From Phytobacter diazotrophicus (lineage in GTDB: Bacteria; Pseudomonadota; Gammaproteobacteria; Enterobacterales; Enterobacteriaceae), in contig SMDE01000001.1 in the NCBI GenBank assembly GCA_004346725.1, forward strand, positions 372,001-436,000: a stretch of 64,000 nucleotides of DNA, given 5' to 3'. The stretch's first letter is position 1. Every line of letters starts with the position of its first letter. The position numbers and the translations under genes are program-made. Below are positions 8,705 through 16,672 of the stretch, piece after piece. Under the pieces are notes generated by a model. It was not told the origin of the DNA. It saw only the letters and a program-made list of their open reading frames with translations, and did not search any database.

Positions 8705-9757
8705 TCAAGGTTCTGGCATTATAGGATCATGCTCGGATCGCCACGTATAGTAATTCCATTCTAATATGTTATCTTTAATTTGTAGAGCAATCTTCAAGCC
8801 TTTTTCTTTTTGTTCGGGGCTAAGCCCTTTTTCTTTGAGTTTGACACGTATAGTTTTATTAAAATTGTCGAAGATTTCTTCATTTTCTGATTCAGAACGG
8901 TATTGGTCAGCGTATTTCTGTTGATAATTACGATAATTCATTTGAGCGACTAAAGACCATGCATATGCCTGTTCCAGATTCTGTTCTATACCAGCACCAT
9001 AAAGATAAAATTCACTTATTCTTATCTGGGCATATTGTGAACCATGGAGCGCGCTCATTTTATAGGCAGAAAAACTTTCCATCAGTTCTTCTTTAGACAA
9101 GTTGGTAATTCTGTCTAATAGTGAATTTACTTCGCTAAAGTAGCTGTTCTTGAATGCGAATCCTGATGGGAAGAGTATATAATCTGCTAATGATGAATAT
9201 TCATGATACCCACCCTCAATGGCATATCGCATATACCGGATAAGCTTATTTCGGTTTTCATGTGTTAATGGATTAAATTTTGTGTAGGTTGTACCTGCTG
9301 TCCATTTAAGTCTTCCGGTAGCTAGTCTGGCAGCCAGCGGATAACGCATTTCAGCCAGTGTAGTAATAAATTCGCTGTAATCCATATTAAATACGTCAGG
9401 GCGTTTAAGACGATGCCCATAGCGATTGACAATACGGTGCGCATTTTTTTTATAAAAATCTTCAAGAAAAACGTTGTCGTCAACGAGAAACTGAATGCGT
9501 GCATATTGAATCATCGCATTTTTATCACCCTGCCAGGCATGTATAATGAGGTTTATCAGATTTTCATCACTTTCAATTATATGCGTTTCTGGCGTTATGG
9601 CTTTTCGTTGCATCATCCATGACTGTTTCACTGTCCATAACTCAGACTTGGGAAGTAGTGATGGTGTTATAGAAAAAGCCATATCAATTGTACCATCATG
9701 CGCAGAGTTAGTAAGTAGCGTCATAACCATCAGAAATAATGAACGTATTAATGTCAT
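8705..9757 (-). CDS. Exported Sel1-repeat-type protein, possible immunity protein
   Basis: This 350-aa protein is not one I can name. The N-terminus (MTLIRSLFLMVMTLLTNSA) looks like a signal peptide, so it is probably periplasmic. The rest is helical, and residues about 240-272 (AQIRISEFYLYGAGIEQNLEQAYAW, read in pieces) fit the Sel1/TPR-like repeat with its YLYGxGI...A..W spacing. The start has no clear Shine-Dalgarno sequence. It begins 29 bases after the stop of the gene at 9787-10623 and is followed by its own decayed duplicate. Exported Sel1-type proteins are known as immunity partners of some type VI effectors, and the order toxin-like gene then exported partner fits that. This is inference: no secretion genes are in the window. 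Confidence 0.6.
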   Translation of the reverse strand: MTLIRSLFLMVMTLLTNSAHDGTIDMAFSITPSLLPKSELWTVKQSWMMQRKAITPETHIIESDENLINLIIHAWQGDKNAMIQYARIQFLVDDNVFLEDFYKKNAHRIVNRYGHRLKRPDVFNMDYSEFITTLAEMRYPLAARLATGRLKWTAGTTYTKFNPLTHENRNKLIRYMRYAIEGGYHEYSSLADYILFPSGFAFKNSYFSEVNSLLDRITNLSKEELMESFSAYKMSALHGSQYAQIRISEFYLYGAGIEQNLEQAYAWSLVAQMNYRNYQQKYADQYRSESENEEIFDNFNKTIRVKLKEKGLSPEQKEKGLKIALQIKDNILEWNYYTWRSEHDPIMPEP

Positions 9758-9786
9758 GGATTGCGGCCTGTTATTGAAACTTCATT

Positions 9787-10623
9787 TTATATAAAGGTTA
9801 AATCATCAAAGTTAAACTTTTCTGGTGCAACATGACGATTATACTCTTCTCCATTGCGAAATTTCCTACACGGCCAGATTTGCCCATCGTTTAATGCTGA
9901 GAACTCTTCTTGTTTCGAATAATGCTTTTTGATTTTGTTTCCTGATTTATACCCCCAAAGTACAAGGTTTTTACTTCCCAGAATGTCGACTTCGACATAA
10001 TCATTGGCCATCTCTCTATATCTGATTTCACTCGAATGGATGATGGAATTGTAAGAAGCAAACACCATTTGTCCAATAACGTTAGTTTCATGGAATTTGG
10101 AGAACGAGCGGGCGATACATTCTTTGCTATTTCGTTCGATGATATCATCATCTTCAAAACGCCCGGACCGGCAGCTATGCAGTACCAGGTAACCATTTTG
10201 TGGATGCCACCTAAGTTTCTCCAGTGTTTTTACTACTTCTTCTGTAATATGTTCGCCCTCTTTGATGATGATGAAATCAGAATTACTATGCGCAAAAATA
10301 TGGATTTCATACAGCTCATAGGTGTACATTCCCGATTTATTCCGTAATTGCAGGTCATTAAAGATACTTGTCCAGATATCTTTAAATTCCTGTTGGCTTC
10401 TGAATATCTTAGGTGCCGGGATCACACTCTCAGGGTCTTTCTCCAGAAGTCGCTTTCTTTTAAACTCTGCGGCTTTCAGCATTTCCGCGCCGCCATGTCC
10501 GCCGTAGGCAATCATCGCATCATATCTTTTTGTTCTACTTATTATTACATGATGAACATAGGGTTCTTCGCCTTCTTTTATACGTTTTGGTTTTGCGACT
10601 GTAAAATTTTCAAGCTGTGGCAT
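9787..10623 (-). CDS. Unrecognised 278-aa protein with possible His/Cys pair
   Basis: I do not recognise this protein. The start at 10623 is chosen over 10650 because AAGGA lies about 8 bases upstream. There is no signal peptide or membrane segment. Two short motifs stand out: a hydrophobic strand ending in a histidine (YEIHIFAHSNSD, H112) and, 39 residues later, a strand ending in HSCRSG (YLVLHSCRSGRF, C151). A strand-His followed by a strand-Ser-Cys with glycine is the layout of caspase-like (clan CD) cysteine peptidases, so a peptidase-like toxin is possible. Basic and charged residues are frequent and the gene is AT-rich against its neighbours. It precedes an exported Sel1-type gene by 29 bases in an apparent operon. 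Function is unproven. Confidence 0.55.
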   Translation of the reverse strand: MPQLENFTVAKPKRIKEGEEPYVHHVIISRTKRYDAMIAYGGHGGAEMLKAAEFKRKRLLEKDPESVIPAPKIFRSQQEFKDIWTSIFNDLQLRNKSGMYTYELYEIHIFAHSNSDFIIIKEGEHITEEVVKTLEKLRWHPQNGYLVLHSCRSGRFEDDDIIERNSKECIARSFSKFHETNVIGQMVFASYNSIIHSSEIRYREMANDYVEVDILGSKNLVLWGYKSGNKIKKHYSKQEEFSALNDGQIWPCRKFRNGEEYNRHVAPEKFNFDDLTFI

Positions 10624-10875
10624 TAAAAATATCCTTATTATAAATAACAAAATGATGTCGGGGCTGATAATGTTTTAAATACGAAAATTTTTACTAAAAA
10701 ATTGATGATTACAGATTGCGCTGTGCCCAGGAAGAGATTTGATGTGCAACAAAGGAAAACTAAGAGTTCATAAAGAATGAGTGTCTGGTTGCGGCATGAC
10801 GGCAATTCGACATGACAGGTTGAAACTCCCCCCTGAGTTTGCTTGACTGTGTGCTTACTCAGAGGGAGATGAATG

Positions 10876-11568
10876 ATGAAAACGATTGGACTGTTGGGTG
10901 GCATGAGCTGGGAATCTACCATTCCGTATTACCGCCTGATTAATGAAGGGGTGAAGGCGCAATTGGGTGGTCTGCACTCTGCCAGCCTGCTGCTGCACAG
11001 CGTAGATTTCCATGAGATAGAAGAGTGCCAGCGCAGCGGCGAATGGGAAAAGGCCGGGGATATCCTGGCCGATGCGGCCGTCGGGCTACAAAACGCCGGT
11101 GCGCAGGGTATCGTGTTGTGTACGAATACCATGCATAAAATCGCCGGGCAGATTGAAGCACGCTGTGATGTGCCTTTCTTACATATTGCCGATGCCACCG
11201 GGCGGGCGATAGTGGCGCAGAAGCAATCCAAAGTGGCGCTGCTTGGCACCCGCTACACCATGGAACAGGATTTTTATCGTGGTCGTCTGAGTGACGCGTT
11301 TGGTATTGAAACGCTGATTCCGGATGAGTCAGACCGCGTGCGGGTCAATCAGGTTATTTTTGACGAACTTTGCCTCGGTACGTTTAGCGATGTTTCGCGT
11401 GCCTATTATGTCAGTCTGATTGCGCAACTGGCGGAGCAGGGGGCGCAGGGGGTGATTTTCGGTTGCACTGAAATTGGCCTGCTGGTTTCACAAGATCAGT
11501 CGCCGATCCCGGTATTTGATACGGCTGCCCTGCATGCCGCCGATGCCGTAACGTTTATGCTCTCTTAA
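10876..11568 (+). CDS. ygeA: Amino-acid racemase YgeA (Asp/Glu racemase family)
   Basis: This 230-aa protein belongs to the cofactor-independent aspartate/glutamate racemase family. The two catalytic cysteines are seen in [10 protein letters not shown] (C82) and [11 protein letters not shown] (C197). E. coli YgeA is reported as a broad-specificity racemase. Two adjacent ATGs occur (10873 and 10876); the second gives the family N-terminus [15 protein letters not shown]. The ribosome site is GAGGGAG. It converges on lysR with a 4-base overlap of the coding ends. Racemase next to lysR/lysA fits lysine/diaminopimelate metabolism, but the link is contextual. Confidence 0.9.
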   Translation: MKTIGLLGGMSWESTIPYYRLINEGVKAQLGGLHSASLLLHSVDFHEIEECQRSGEWEKAGDILADAAVGLQNAGAQGIVLCTNTMHKIAGQIEARCDVPFLHIADATGRAIVAQKQSKVALLGTRYTMEQDFYRGRLSDAFGIETLIPDESDRVRVNQVIFDELCLGTFSDVSRAYYVSLIAQLAEQGAQGVIFGCTEIGLLVSQDQSPIPVFDTAALHAADAVTFMLS

Positions 11569-12491
11569 ACGGCGTTCAGCACTGCATTCAGTGGACCGGT
11601 AATCAACGGCATCGCCTCTTGCAAATGGCGACTGAATGCCTCGACCAGCGCCGAAGAGGGGCGATGCAACGGGCGGATCAGGCTCACCGTGAAGGGAACA
11701 TCAATACTAAAACGGCGCACTACCACCCCGCTGGCGGCGTAATCGAGCGCGGTCAGCGGGTTGACCACCGAAATTCCCACCCCGGCGCGGACCATCGCGC
11801 AGACTGACGCCGCGCTGTGCGTTTCCAGCACCATACGGCGTTTCACCTGATGTTCATTGAACAAAGCATCGAGCAATTGCCGGTAGCTGTCGGTGCGCGA
11901 CAGGCTAATGTAATTCTCGCCATGAAAATCTCCTGGCGTAAGCTGTGCTTTATGCGCCAGTCGGTGGTTTTCCGGCAGGACACACACTTCGTTAAAAGTC
12001 AGCAGTGGTGTGCGCTCCGTCCCCGCAGGCGTACTGATTGTTTCCGTAAGTCCCAGGTCATGACGCTGGGCGGAGAGCCACTCTTCCAGCAGCGGCGACT
12101 CTTGCGGCACGATATTGAGGCTAACGTCCGGGTAGCGGGCCAGAAAAGGCTGCAACAGTAGCGGTAAAAATGACTGGGAAAAGACTGGCAGGCAGGCAAT
12201 CGACAGCTCACCCTGGCGGAATTCACGCAGGCTTTCGGCGGCGCTGACAATGCGATCCAGCCCGTACCAGGAGCGCTGTACTTCCTCAAAAAGACGTAAA
12301 CCTTGCACCGTAGGATGCAGACGCCCACGCGTGCGTTCAAATAACTTCAACCCCAGTACTTTTTCAAAGCGCGCCAGCTCCCGGCTGACGGTAGGCTGCG
12401 AGGTATGCACCAACTGAGCGGCTTCCGTCAAATTCCCGGTGGTCATCACGGCATGAAAAATTTCAATGTGGCGTAAGTTTACGGCGGGCAT
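11565..12491 (-). CDS. lysR: LysR, activator of lysA
   Basis: This 308-aa LysR-type regulator is the family namesake. The N-terminal winged HTH ([18 protein letters not shown]...[15 protein letters not shown], residues 8-47) is followed by a periplasmic-binding-protein-like effector domain. It diverges from lysA across a 116-base gap, the standard arrangement in which LysR activates lysA when diaminopimelate is plentiful and lysine is low. That gap should hold its T-N11-A operator. Confidence 0.95.
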   Translation of the reverse strand: MPAVNLRHIEIFHAVMTTGNLTEAAQLVHTSQPTVSRELARFEKVLGLKLFERTRGRLHPTVQGLRLFEEVQRSWYGLDRIVSAAESLREFRQGELSIACLPVFSQSFLPLLLQPFLARYPDVSLNIVPQESPLLEEWLSAQRHDLGLTETISTPAGTERTPLLTFNEVCVLPENHRLAHKAQLTPGDFHGENYISLSRTDSYRQLLDALFNEHQVKRRMVLETHSAASVCAMVRAGVGISVVNPLTALDYAASGVVVRRFSIDVPFTVSLIRPLHRPSSALVEAFSRHLQEAMPLITGPLNAVLNAV

Positions 12492-12607
12492 GGCGGCATC
12501 CTGGTAAGAGAATCCATATCATTTTTGCATAGACTCACGATAAAACGATATTTTTTATTCCTCCTGCCCTGTGGCGTAATCATAAAAAAACGTTTTCGGA
12601 GTCTGTT

Positions 12608-13870
12608 ATGCCACGCCCACTGACACAAACCACAACCGACCTTAATGCCGCTAATCTTCTTCGGTTGCCTGCTGAATTTGGCTGCCCGGTCTGGGTTTAT
12701 GACGCGCAAATTATTCGCGACCAGATTGCCCGCCTGACGCAGTTTGATGTGATCCGTTTCGCGCAAAAAGCCTGCTCGAACATTCATATCCTGCGGCTGA
12801 TGCGTGAGCAGGGTGTGAAGGTGGATTCCGTGTCGTTAGGGGAAATTGAGCGTGCGCTGGCCGCAGGTTACGACCCGAAAACGCATCCGGAGGATATTGT
12901 TTTCACGGCGGACGTGATTGATGACGCGACGCTGGCCCGCGTGAGCGAGCTGCGCATTCCGGTTAATGCCGGGTCAGTGGATATGCTGGAACAACTGGGG
13001 CAGGTTTCGCCCGGTCACCCGGTCTGGCTGCGCGTTAACCCCGGCTTCGGTCATGGCCATAGCCAGAAAACCAATACCGGTGGCGAAAACAGCAAGCACG
13101 GCATCTGGTATAGCGACCTGCCTGCCGCGCTGGAAGTGATGCAGCGTTTTAACCTCAAACTGATCGGCATTCATATGCATATTGGTTCCGGGGTGGATTA
13201 CGGCCACCTTGAGCAGGTGTGCGGTGCGATGGTGCGCCAGGTGGGGGAATTTGGCCAGGATCTGCAGGCTATTTCGGCAGGTGGCGGTCTCTCCATTCCT
13301 TATCATGAAGGGGAGGAGGGGGTGGATACGGACCACTATTACAGCCTGTGGAATGCCGCACGTGAACAGGTGGCGAAACATCTGGGTCATCCGGTAAAAC
13401 TGGAGATCGAACCGGGACGCTTCCTGGTGGCGGAATCCGGGGTGCTGGTGGCACAGGTGCGCAGCGTGAAAGAGATGGGCAGCCGCCACTTTGTACTGAT
13501 TGACGCTGGTTTTAACGATCTGATGCGCCCGTCCATGTACGGCAGCTATCACCACATTACCGCACTGGCGGCGGACGGGCGTGATTTAACCACCGTGCCG
13601 CGTATCGATACCGTGGTGGCCGGGCCGCTGTGCGAGTCTGGCGATGTGTTTACCCAGCAGGAGGGCGGTAAAGTCGAAACCCGCGCACTGCCTGCCGTGA
13701 CGCCAGGGGATTACCTTGTGCTGCATGATACCGGGGCTTATGGTGCCTCGATGTCGTCGAACTACAATAGTCGTCCGCTGCTGCCGGAGGTGCTGTTTGA
13801 TAAGGGCGTTGCACGGCTGATTCGTCGCCGTCAGACCATTGAAGAATTGCTGGCGCTGGAGCAGGTATAA
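12608..13870 (+). CDS. lysA: Diaminopimelate decarboxylase LysA
   Basis: LysA (420 aa) decarboxylates meso-diaminopimelate to lysine, the last step of lysine synthesis. It is a fold-type-III PLP enzyme: the PLP lysine lies in VIRFAQKACSN near residue 54, the glycine loop in SAGGGLSIPY, and the active cysteine in GPLCESGDVF. The length equals that of E. coli LysA. The ribosome site GGAG precedes the ATG by 7 bases. The gene is controlled by divergent LysR. Confidence 0.95.
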   Translation: MPRPLTQTTTDLNAANLLRLPAEFGCPVWVYDAQIIRDQIARLTQFDVIRFAQKACSNIHILRLMREQGVKVDSVSLGEIERALAAGYDPKTHPEDIVFTADVIDDATLARVSELRIPVNAGSVDMLEQLGQVSPGHPVWLRVNPGFGHGHSQKTNTGGENSKHGIWYSDLPAALEVMQRFNLKLIGIHMHIGSGVDYGHLEQVCGAMVRQVGEFGQDLQAISAGGGLSIPYHEGEEGVDTDHYYSLWNAAREQVAKHLGHPVKLEIEPGRFLVAESGVLVAQVRSVKEMGSRHFVLIDAGFNDLMRPSMYGSYHHITALAADGRDLTTVPRIDTVVAGPLCESGDVFTQQEGGKVETRALPAVTPGDYLVLHDTGAYGASMSSNYNSRPLLPEVLFDKGVARLIRRRQTIEELLALEQV

Positions 13871-13876
13871 GTCCTG

Positions 13877-13896
13877 CCTCGCCCCGAGGGGCGAGG
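13877..13896 (+). terminator. Hairpin after lysA
   Basis: The GC-rich inverted repeat CCTCGCCC/GGGCGAGG follows the lysA stop by six bases. It lacks a U-run, so it may be a weak or Rho-assisted terminator, or an mRNA end stabiliser. Confidence 0.4.
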
Positions 13897-13924
13897 ATAT
13901 CAACGGTTTTCAAAAACGTAACCC

Positions 13925-14023
13925 GAATAAGGCGCATCCGGGAATAACCCCGGTGGCGCTGACGCTTACCGGGGCTACGGTTGGTGCGATCGGTCGCCCG
14001 GATCAGGCGCCGCCGCATCCGGG
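13925..14023. repeat. REP-type palindromic units
   Basis: A clear REP unit lies at 13948-13978: CCCCGGTGGCGCTGACGC followed by TTACCGGGGCTAC, an imperfect palindrome. Partial units flank it: GGCGCATCCGGG at 13931-13942 and CCCGGATCAGGCGCCGCC running into GCATCCGGG at 13997-14023. The right-hand unit overlaps the 3' end of the LacI gene. The same REP family occurs inverted at 51729-51757. Confidence 0.75.
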
Positions 14024-15028
14024 AAAAAAGGGGCCGGGGGCGACTGAATCACGCAGCACCAGGGTGCCGGTAAACGGCGGGATCGCTTCGATCGATTCTT
14101 TATTCGCCAGCCGCATAGCCTGATCGATGGCGGTGGTGATCATGGTGTCAATCGGCAGATAGACCGTCGACAGACCCGGCTCCAGCCAACGGGCACTGGG
14201 GGCATCATCGAAGCCAAACAGTGAAATATCCTGCGGAATACGTAACCCCGCCTGATGCAGCGCCTTAGACGCACCCAGCGCCATATCGTCATTACAGGCA
14301 AACAGCGCGCTGACTTTAATGCCCTCTTGTAAGATCTCCTGGCACAGTTCATAGCCGCGCGACATGGTTGAATCGCCGTATTTCACTTTGTCTGGATCCC
14401 AGCGAATACCGTGTTTTTCCAGCGCCTTGCGATATCCCATCAGGCGGGCTTTGCCGGTTGGCGTGTGGATAGGGGCGGTGATACAGGCAATATCGTGATG
14501 ACCCTGATTTATCAGATAATCCACCGCCTGAAACGCCGCATCCTGCTGTTCAAAAAAAACGCATTTATCGTGGGCCTGAAACACTTCGCGGTTAATGACG
14601 ATAAGCGGCATCGGGGTGGTATCGATCAGGCGGATAATCGCTTTCTCGCTCATAAAGCGGGTGTAAAGAATAATGGCGTCGCAGCGTCTGTCGGCCAGCA
14701 TCTGCACCGCTAACTCTTCGCGTTCCGGGGCATCGTGCCCGTCGGTCACAATGAGTTGTTTGCCATAGGCTTCCGCCTGGCGCGATGCCTGCTGTAACAG
14801 GCGGCCAAAATAGAAACCGTTAAAACTGGAAACCACCAGGCCAATGTTATTACTGGTGCGGGTTGCCAGCGACTGGGCAAGAAAATTAGGCCGATAGCCC
14901 AGCTCTTCCATCGCCTGAAAAACCCGTTTACGGGTGCTCTCTTTTACCTGACCTGTGTCGTTCAACACGCGCGATACCGTAGCCTTGGAGACACCCGCGC
15001 GCAGTGAGACATCCAGCATTGTCGCCAT
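14003..15028 (-). CDS. LacI-family regulator of the PTS island (AscG-like)
   Basis: This 341-aa repressor has the LacI HTH (MLDVSLRAGVSKATVSRVLN) and hinge at residues 1-60, followed by a sugar-binding core. It resembles AscG, regulator of E. coli beta-glucoside genes. The ATG at 15028 is preferred over the GTG at 15046 because MATMLDVS is the family start and AGGATCAGG lies upstream. The last residues after LRDSVAPG (PFFPGCGGA) are encoded by a REP-like palindrome, so the natural stop seems to have been replaced. It diverges from the PTS EIIC gene and probably controls it; a weak candidate operator is AAACCCTGGTTT at 15141-15152. Confidence 0.85.
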   Translation of the reverse strand: MATMLDVSLRAGVSKATVSRVLNDTGQVKESTRKRVFQAMEELGYRPNFLAQSLATRTSNNIGLVVSSFNGFYFGRLLQQASRQAEAYGKQLIVTDGHDAPEREELAVQMLADRRCDAIILYTRFMSEKAIIRLIDTTPMPLIVINREVFQAHDKCVFFEQQDAAFQAVDYLINQGHHDIACITAPIHTPTGKARLMGYRKALEKHGIRWDPDKVKYGDSTMSRGYELCQEILQEGIKVSALFACNDDMALGASKALHQAGLRIPQDISLFGFDDAPSARWLEPGLSTVYLPIDTMITTAIDQAMRLANKESIEAIPPFTGTLVLRDSVAPGPFFPGCGGA

Positions 15029-15160
15029 GACCTGATCCTGTATCACATGAAGGCCGCTATTTTATCACATTCATCAAAGCGCAGCGGGGCAAGGGAGAGA
15101 CAATAACCGGGCCGATCACGCTTTTGATGCAACGGGAAGAAAACCCTGGTTTATTTAGGG

Positions 15161-15265
15161 TGGTATGCCAAATTTGCTAAATATGGCAAATCTGGAATAC
15201 CAGATGCCGCGTTGCGACCTTAATCACAGAACTATTTTCCAGCGATAGCTATTTTTGGTATGCCA
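15161..15265. promoter_or_regulatory. Three phased TGGTATGCCA-type operators before the PTS operon
   Basis: Palindromic decamers lie at 15161-15170 (TGGTATGCCA), 15193-15202 (TGGAATACCA) and 15256-15265 (TGGTATGCCA), 32 and 63 bases apart, close to three and six helical turns. The first two sit inside a longer inverted repeat (GGTATGCCAAATTTGC against GGCAAATCTGGAATACC). UxuR/ExuR regulators are known to bind sites with a TGGTATACCA core, and the operon encodes a UxuR-like regulator at 18496, so these are likely its operators. Confidence 0.6.
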
Positions 15266-15323
15266 AAAGGTATTGAGCTGTATACCTGACACGATAAAAA
15301 GCCCTTTTACTGAGGTACCTCTA

Positions 15324-16661
15324 ATGGCTCTACAGGAAAAGTTAATCGATTCTCTGGGTAGCTTCGCGACCAAATTCAACAGCTATCGCTACATTATGGC
15401 GATCAAGGCTTCGTTTATTACCCTGATGCCGGTCATCATCGTCGGCGCCTTCTCCGTGCTTATCTCCAATATGGTGCTGGATCCGAAAAACGGCCTCGCC
15501 AGCTTTGACGCGCTATCGTTCCTGGCCGCGCTCAAGCCAATTACCAGCGCTATCAACTACGCCACGCTCAACTTTTTGAATATCGGCGCGGTATTCCTGA
15601 TTGGTATTGAGCTTGGGCGTATTAACGGCATCAAAACCCTGTTCCCCGGTTTACTGGCGGTCATCTGCTTTATTTGCGTGACGCCAACCACGGTGGAAAT
15701 GCTGGTCGATGGCCAAATGCACGTGGTGAAAGATGTGCTGCTGCGCCAGTTCTCGGATACCCGTAGCCTGTTCCTCGGCATGTTTATCGCGATTCTCTCC
15801 GTTGAGATTTACTGCTGGCTGGAAAACCGTGAAGGGCTGAAAATCAAAATGCCGGATACAGTGCCGCCTAACGTCTCGGCCTCGTTCTCTGCATTGATCC
15901 CCGCCATTATCACCACCACGGTTATCGCGACTTTTGGTTTTGTCTTCCATCAGATCACCGGCATGTACCTCTATGATGCCGTTTATCAGGTGGTGCAACA
16001 GCCGTTAGAGCGCGTGGTGCAAAGCCTGCCGGGTATCCTGCTGTTGATGTTTGTCGCTCAGTTGTTTTGGGTTATCGGCATTCATGGCAACCAGATGATC
16101 AAGCCGATCCGCGAACCCCTGCTGCTCGGTGCGATCACGGTCAACATGAGCGCAATTGAGCAGGGTAAAGAGGTACCGAATATCATCACCATGCCGTTCT
16201 GGGATGTGTATATGAGTATCGGCGGCTCCGGTCTGACCATTGGCCTGCTGATCGCGGTGATGATTGCCACCAAACGCAAAGAGATGAAAGAGATCGCCAA
16301 GCTCTCCATCGGCCCTGGCATCTTCAATATCAATGAACCGGTGATATTCGGCATGCCGATCATGCTCAATCCGATCCTCGCGATCCCCTTTATCATCACC
16401 CCGCTGGTGACCGGCTCAATCGGTTACTTTGCTACGGTTACCGGCTTTGCGGGCAAGGCCGTGGTGATGGTGCCCTGGACCACGCCGCCGCTGATTAACG
16501 CCTGGCTTTCCACCGCCGGTTCGATGGGGGCGGTAGTGACACAACTGGTGTGTATCCTGGCCTCGATCCTTATTTACCTGCCTTTTGTGAAGATTGCATC
16601 CCGCCGTGCGGAGCAGGCGCAACTGCAGGCTGAATCCACTGACATGGCGAAAAATGCCTAA
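15324..16661 (+). CDS. PTS EIIC component, cellobiose/lactose (Lac) family
   Basis: This 445-aa membrane permease has the Lac-family EIIC layout: a cytoplasmic N-terminus (ALQEKLIDSLGSFATKFNSYRYI), many hydrophobic segments, and the conserved loop with FNINEPVIFGMPIMLNP near residue 335. It would import a beta-linked disaccharide or aryl-glucoside while phosphorylating it with its EIIB partner. The ATG at 15324 is chosen because GAGG lies upstream and the N-terminus matches the family. It is the first gene of an operon with a GH1 phospho-glucosidase and EIIB. The exact sugar is not known. Confidence 0.88.
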   Translation: MALQEKLIDSLGSFATKFNSYRYIMAIKASFITLMPVIIVGAFSVLISNMVLDPKNGLASFDALSFLAALKPITSAINYATLNFLNIGAVFLIGIELGRINGIKTLFPGLLAVICFICVTPTTVEMLVDGQMHVVKDVLLRQFSDTRSLFLGMFIAILSVEIYCWLENREGLKIKMPDTVPPNVSASFSALIPAIITTTVIATFGFVFHQITGMYLYDAVYQVVQQPLERVVQSLPGILLLMFVAQLFWVIGIHGNQMIKPIREPLLLGAITVNMSAIEQGKEVPNIITMPFWDVYMSIGGSGLTIGLLIAVMIATKRKEMKEIAKLSIGPGIFNINEPVIFGMPIMLNPILAIPFIITPLVTGSIGYFATVTGFAGKAVVMVPWTTPPLINAWLSTAGSMGAVVTQLVCILASILIYLPFVKIASRRAEQAQLQAESTDMAKNA

Positions 16662-16672
16662 AGGAGCCTGAC

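Noticed and set aside
10637-10642. TATAAT -10-like box on the minus strand just before the 278-aa gene
   Set aside because: It directly adjoins the ribosome site, so transcription would start at or within it, and no -35 element lies at the right distance.
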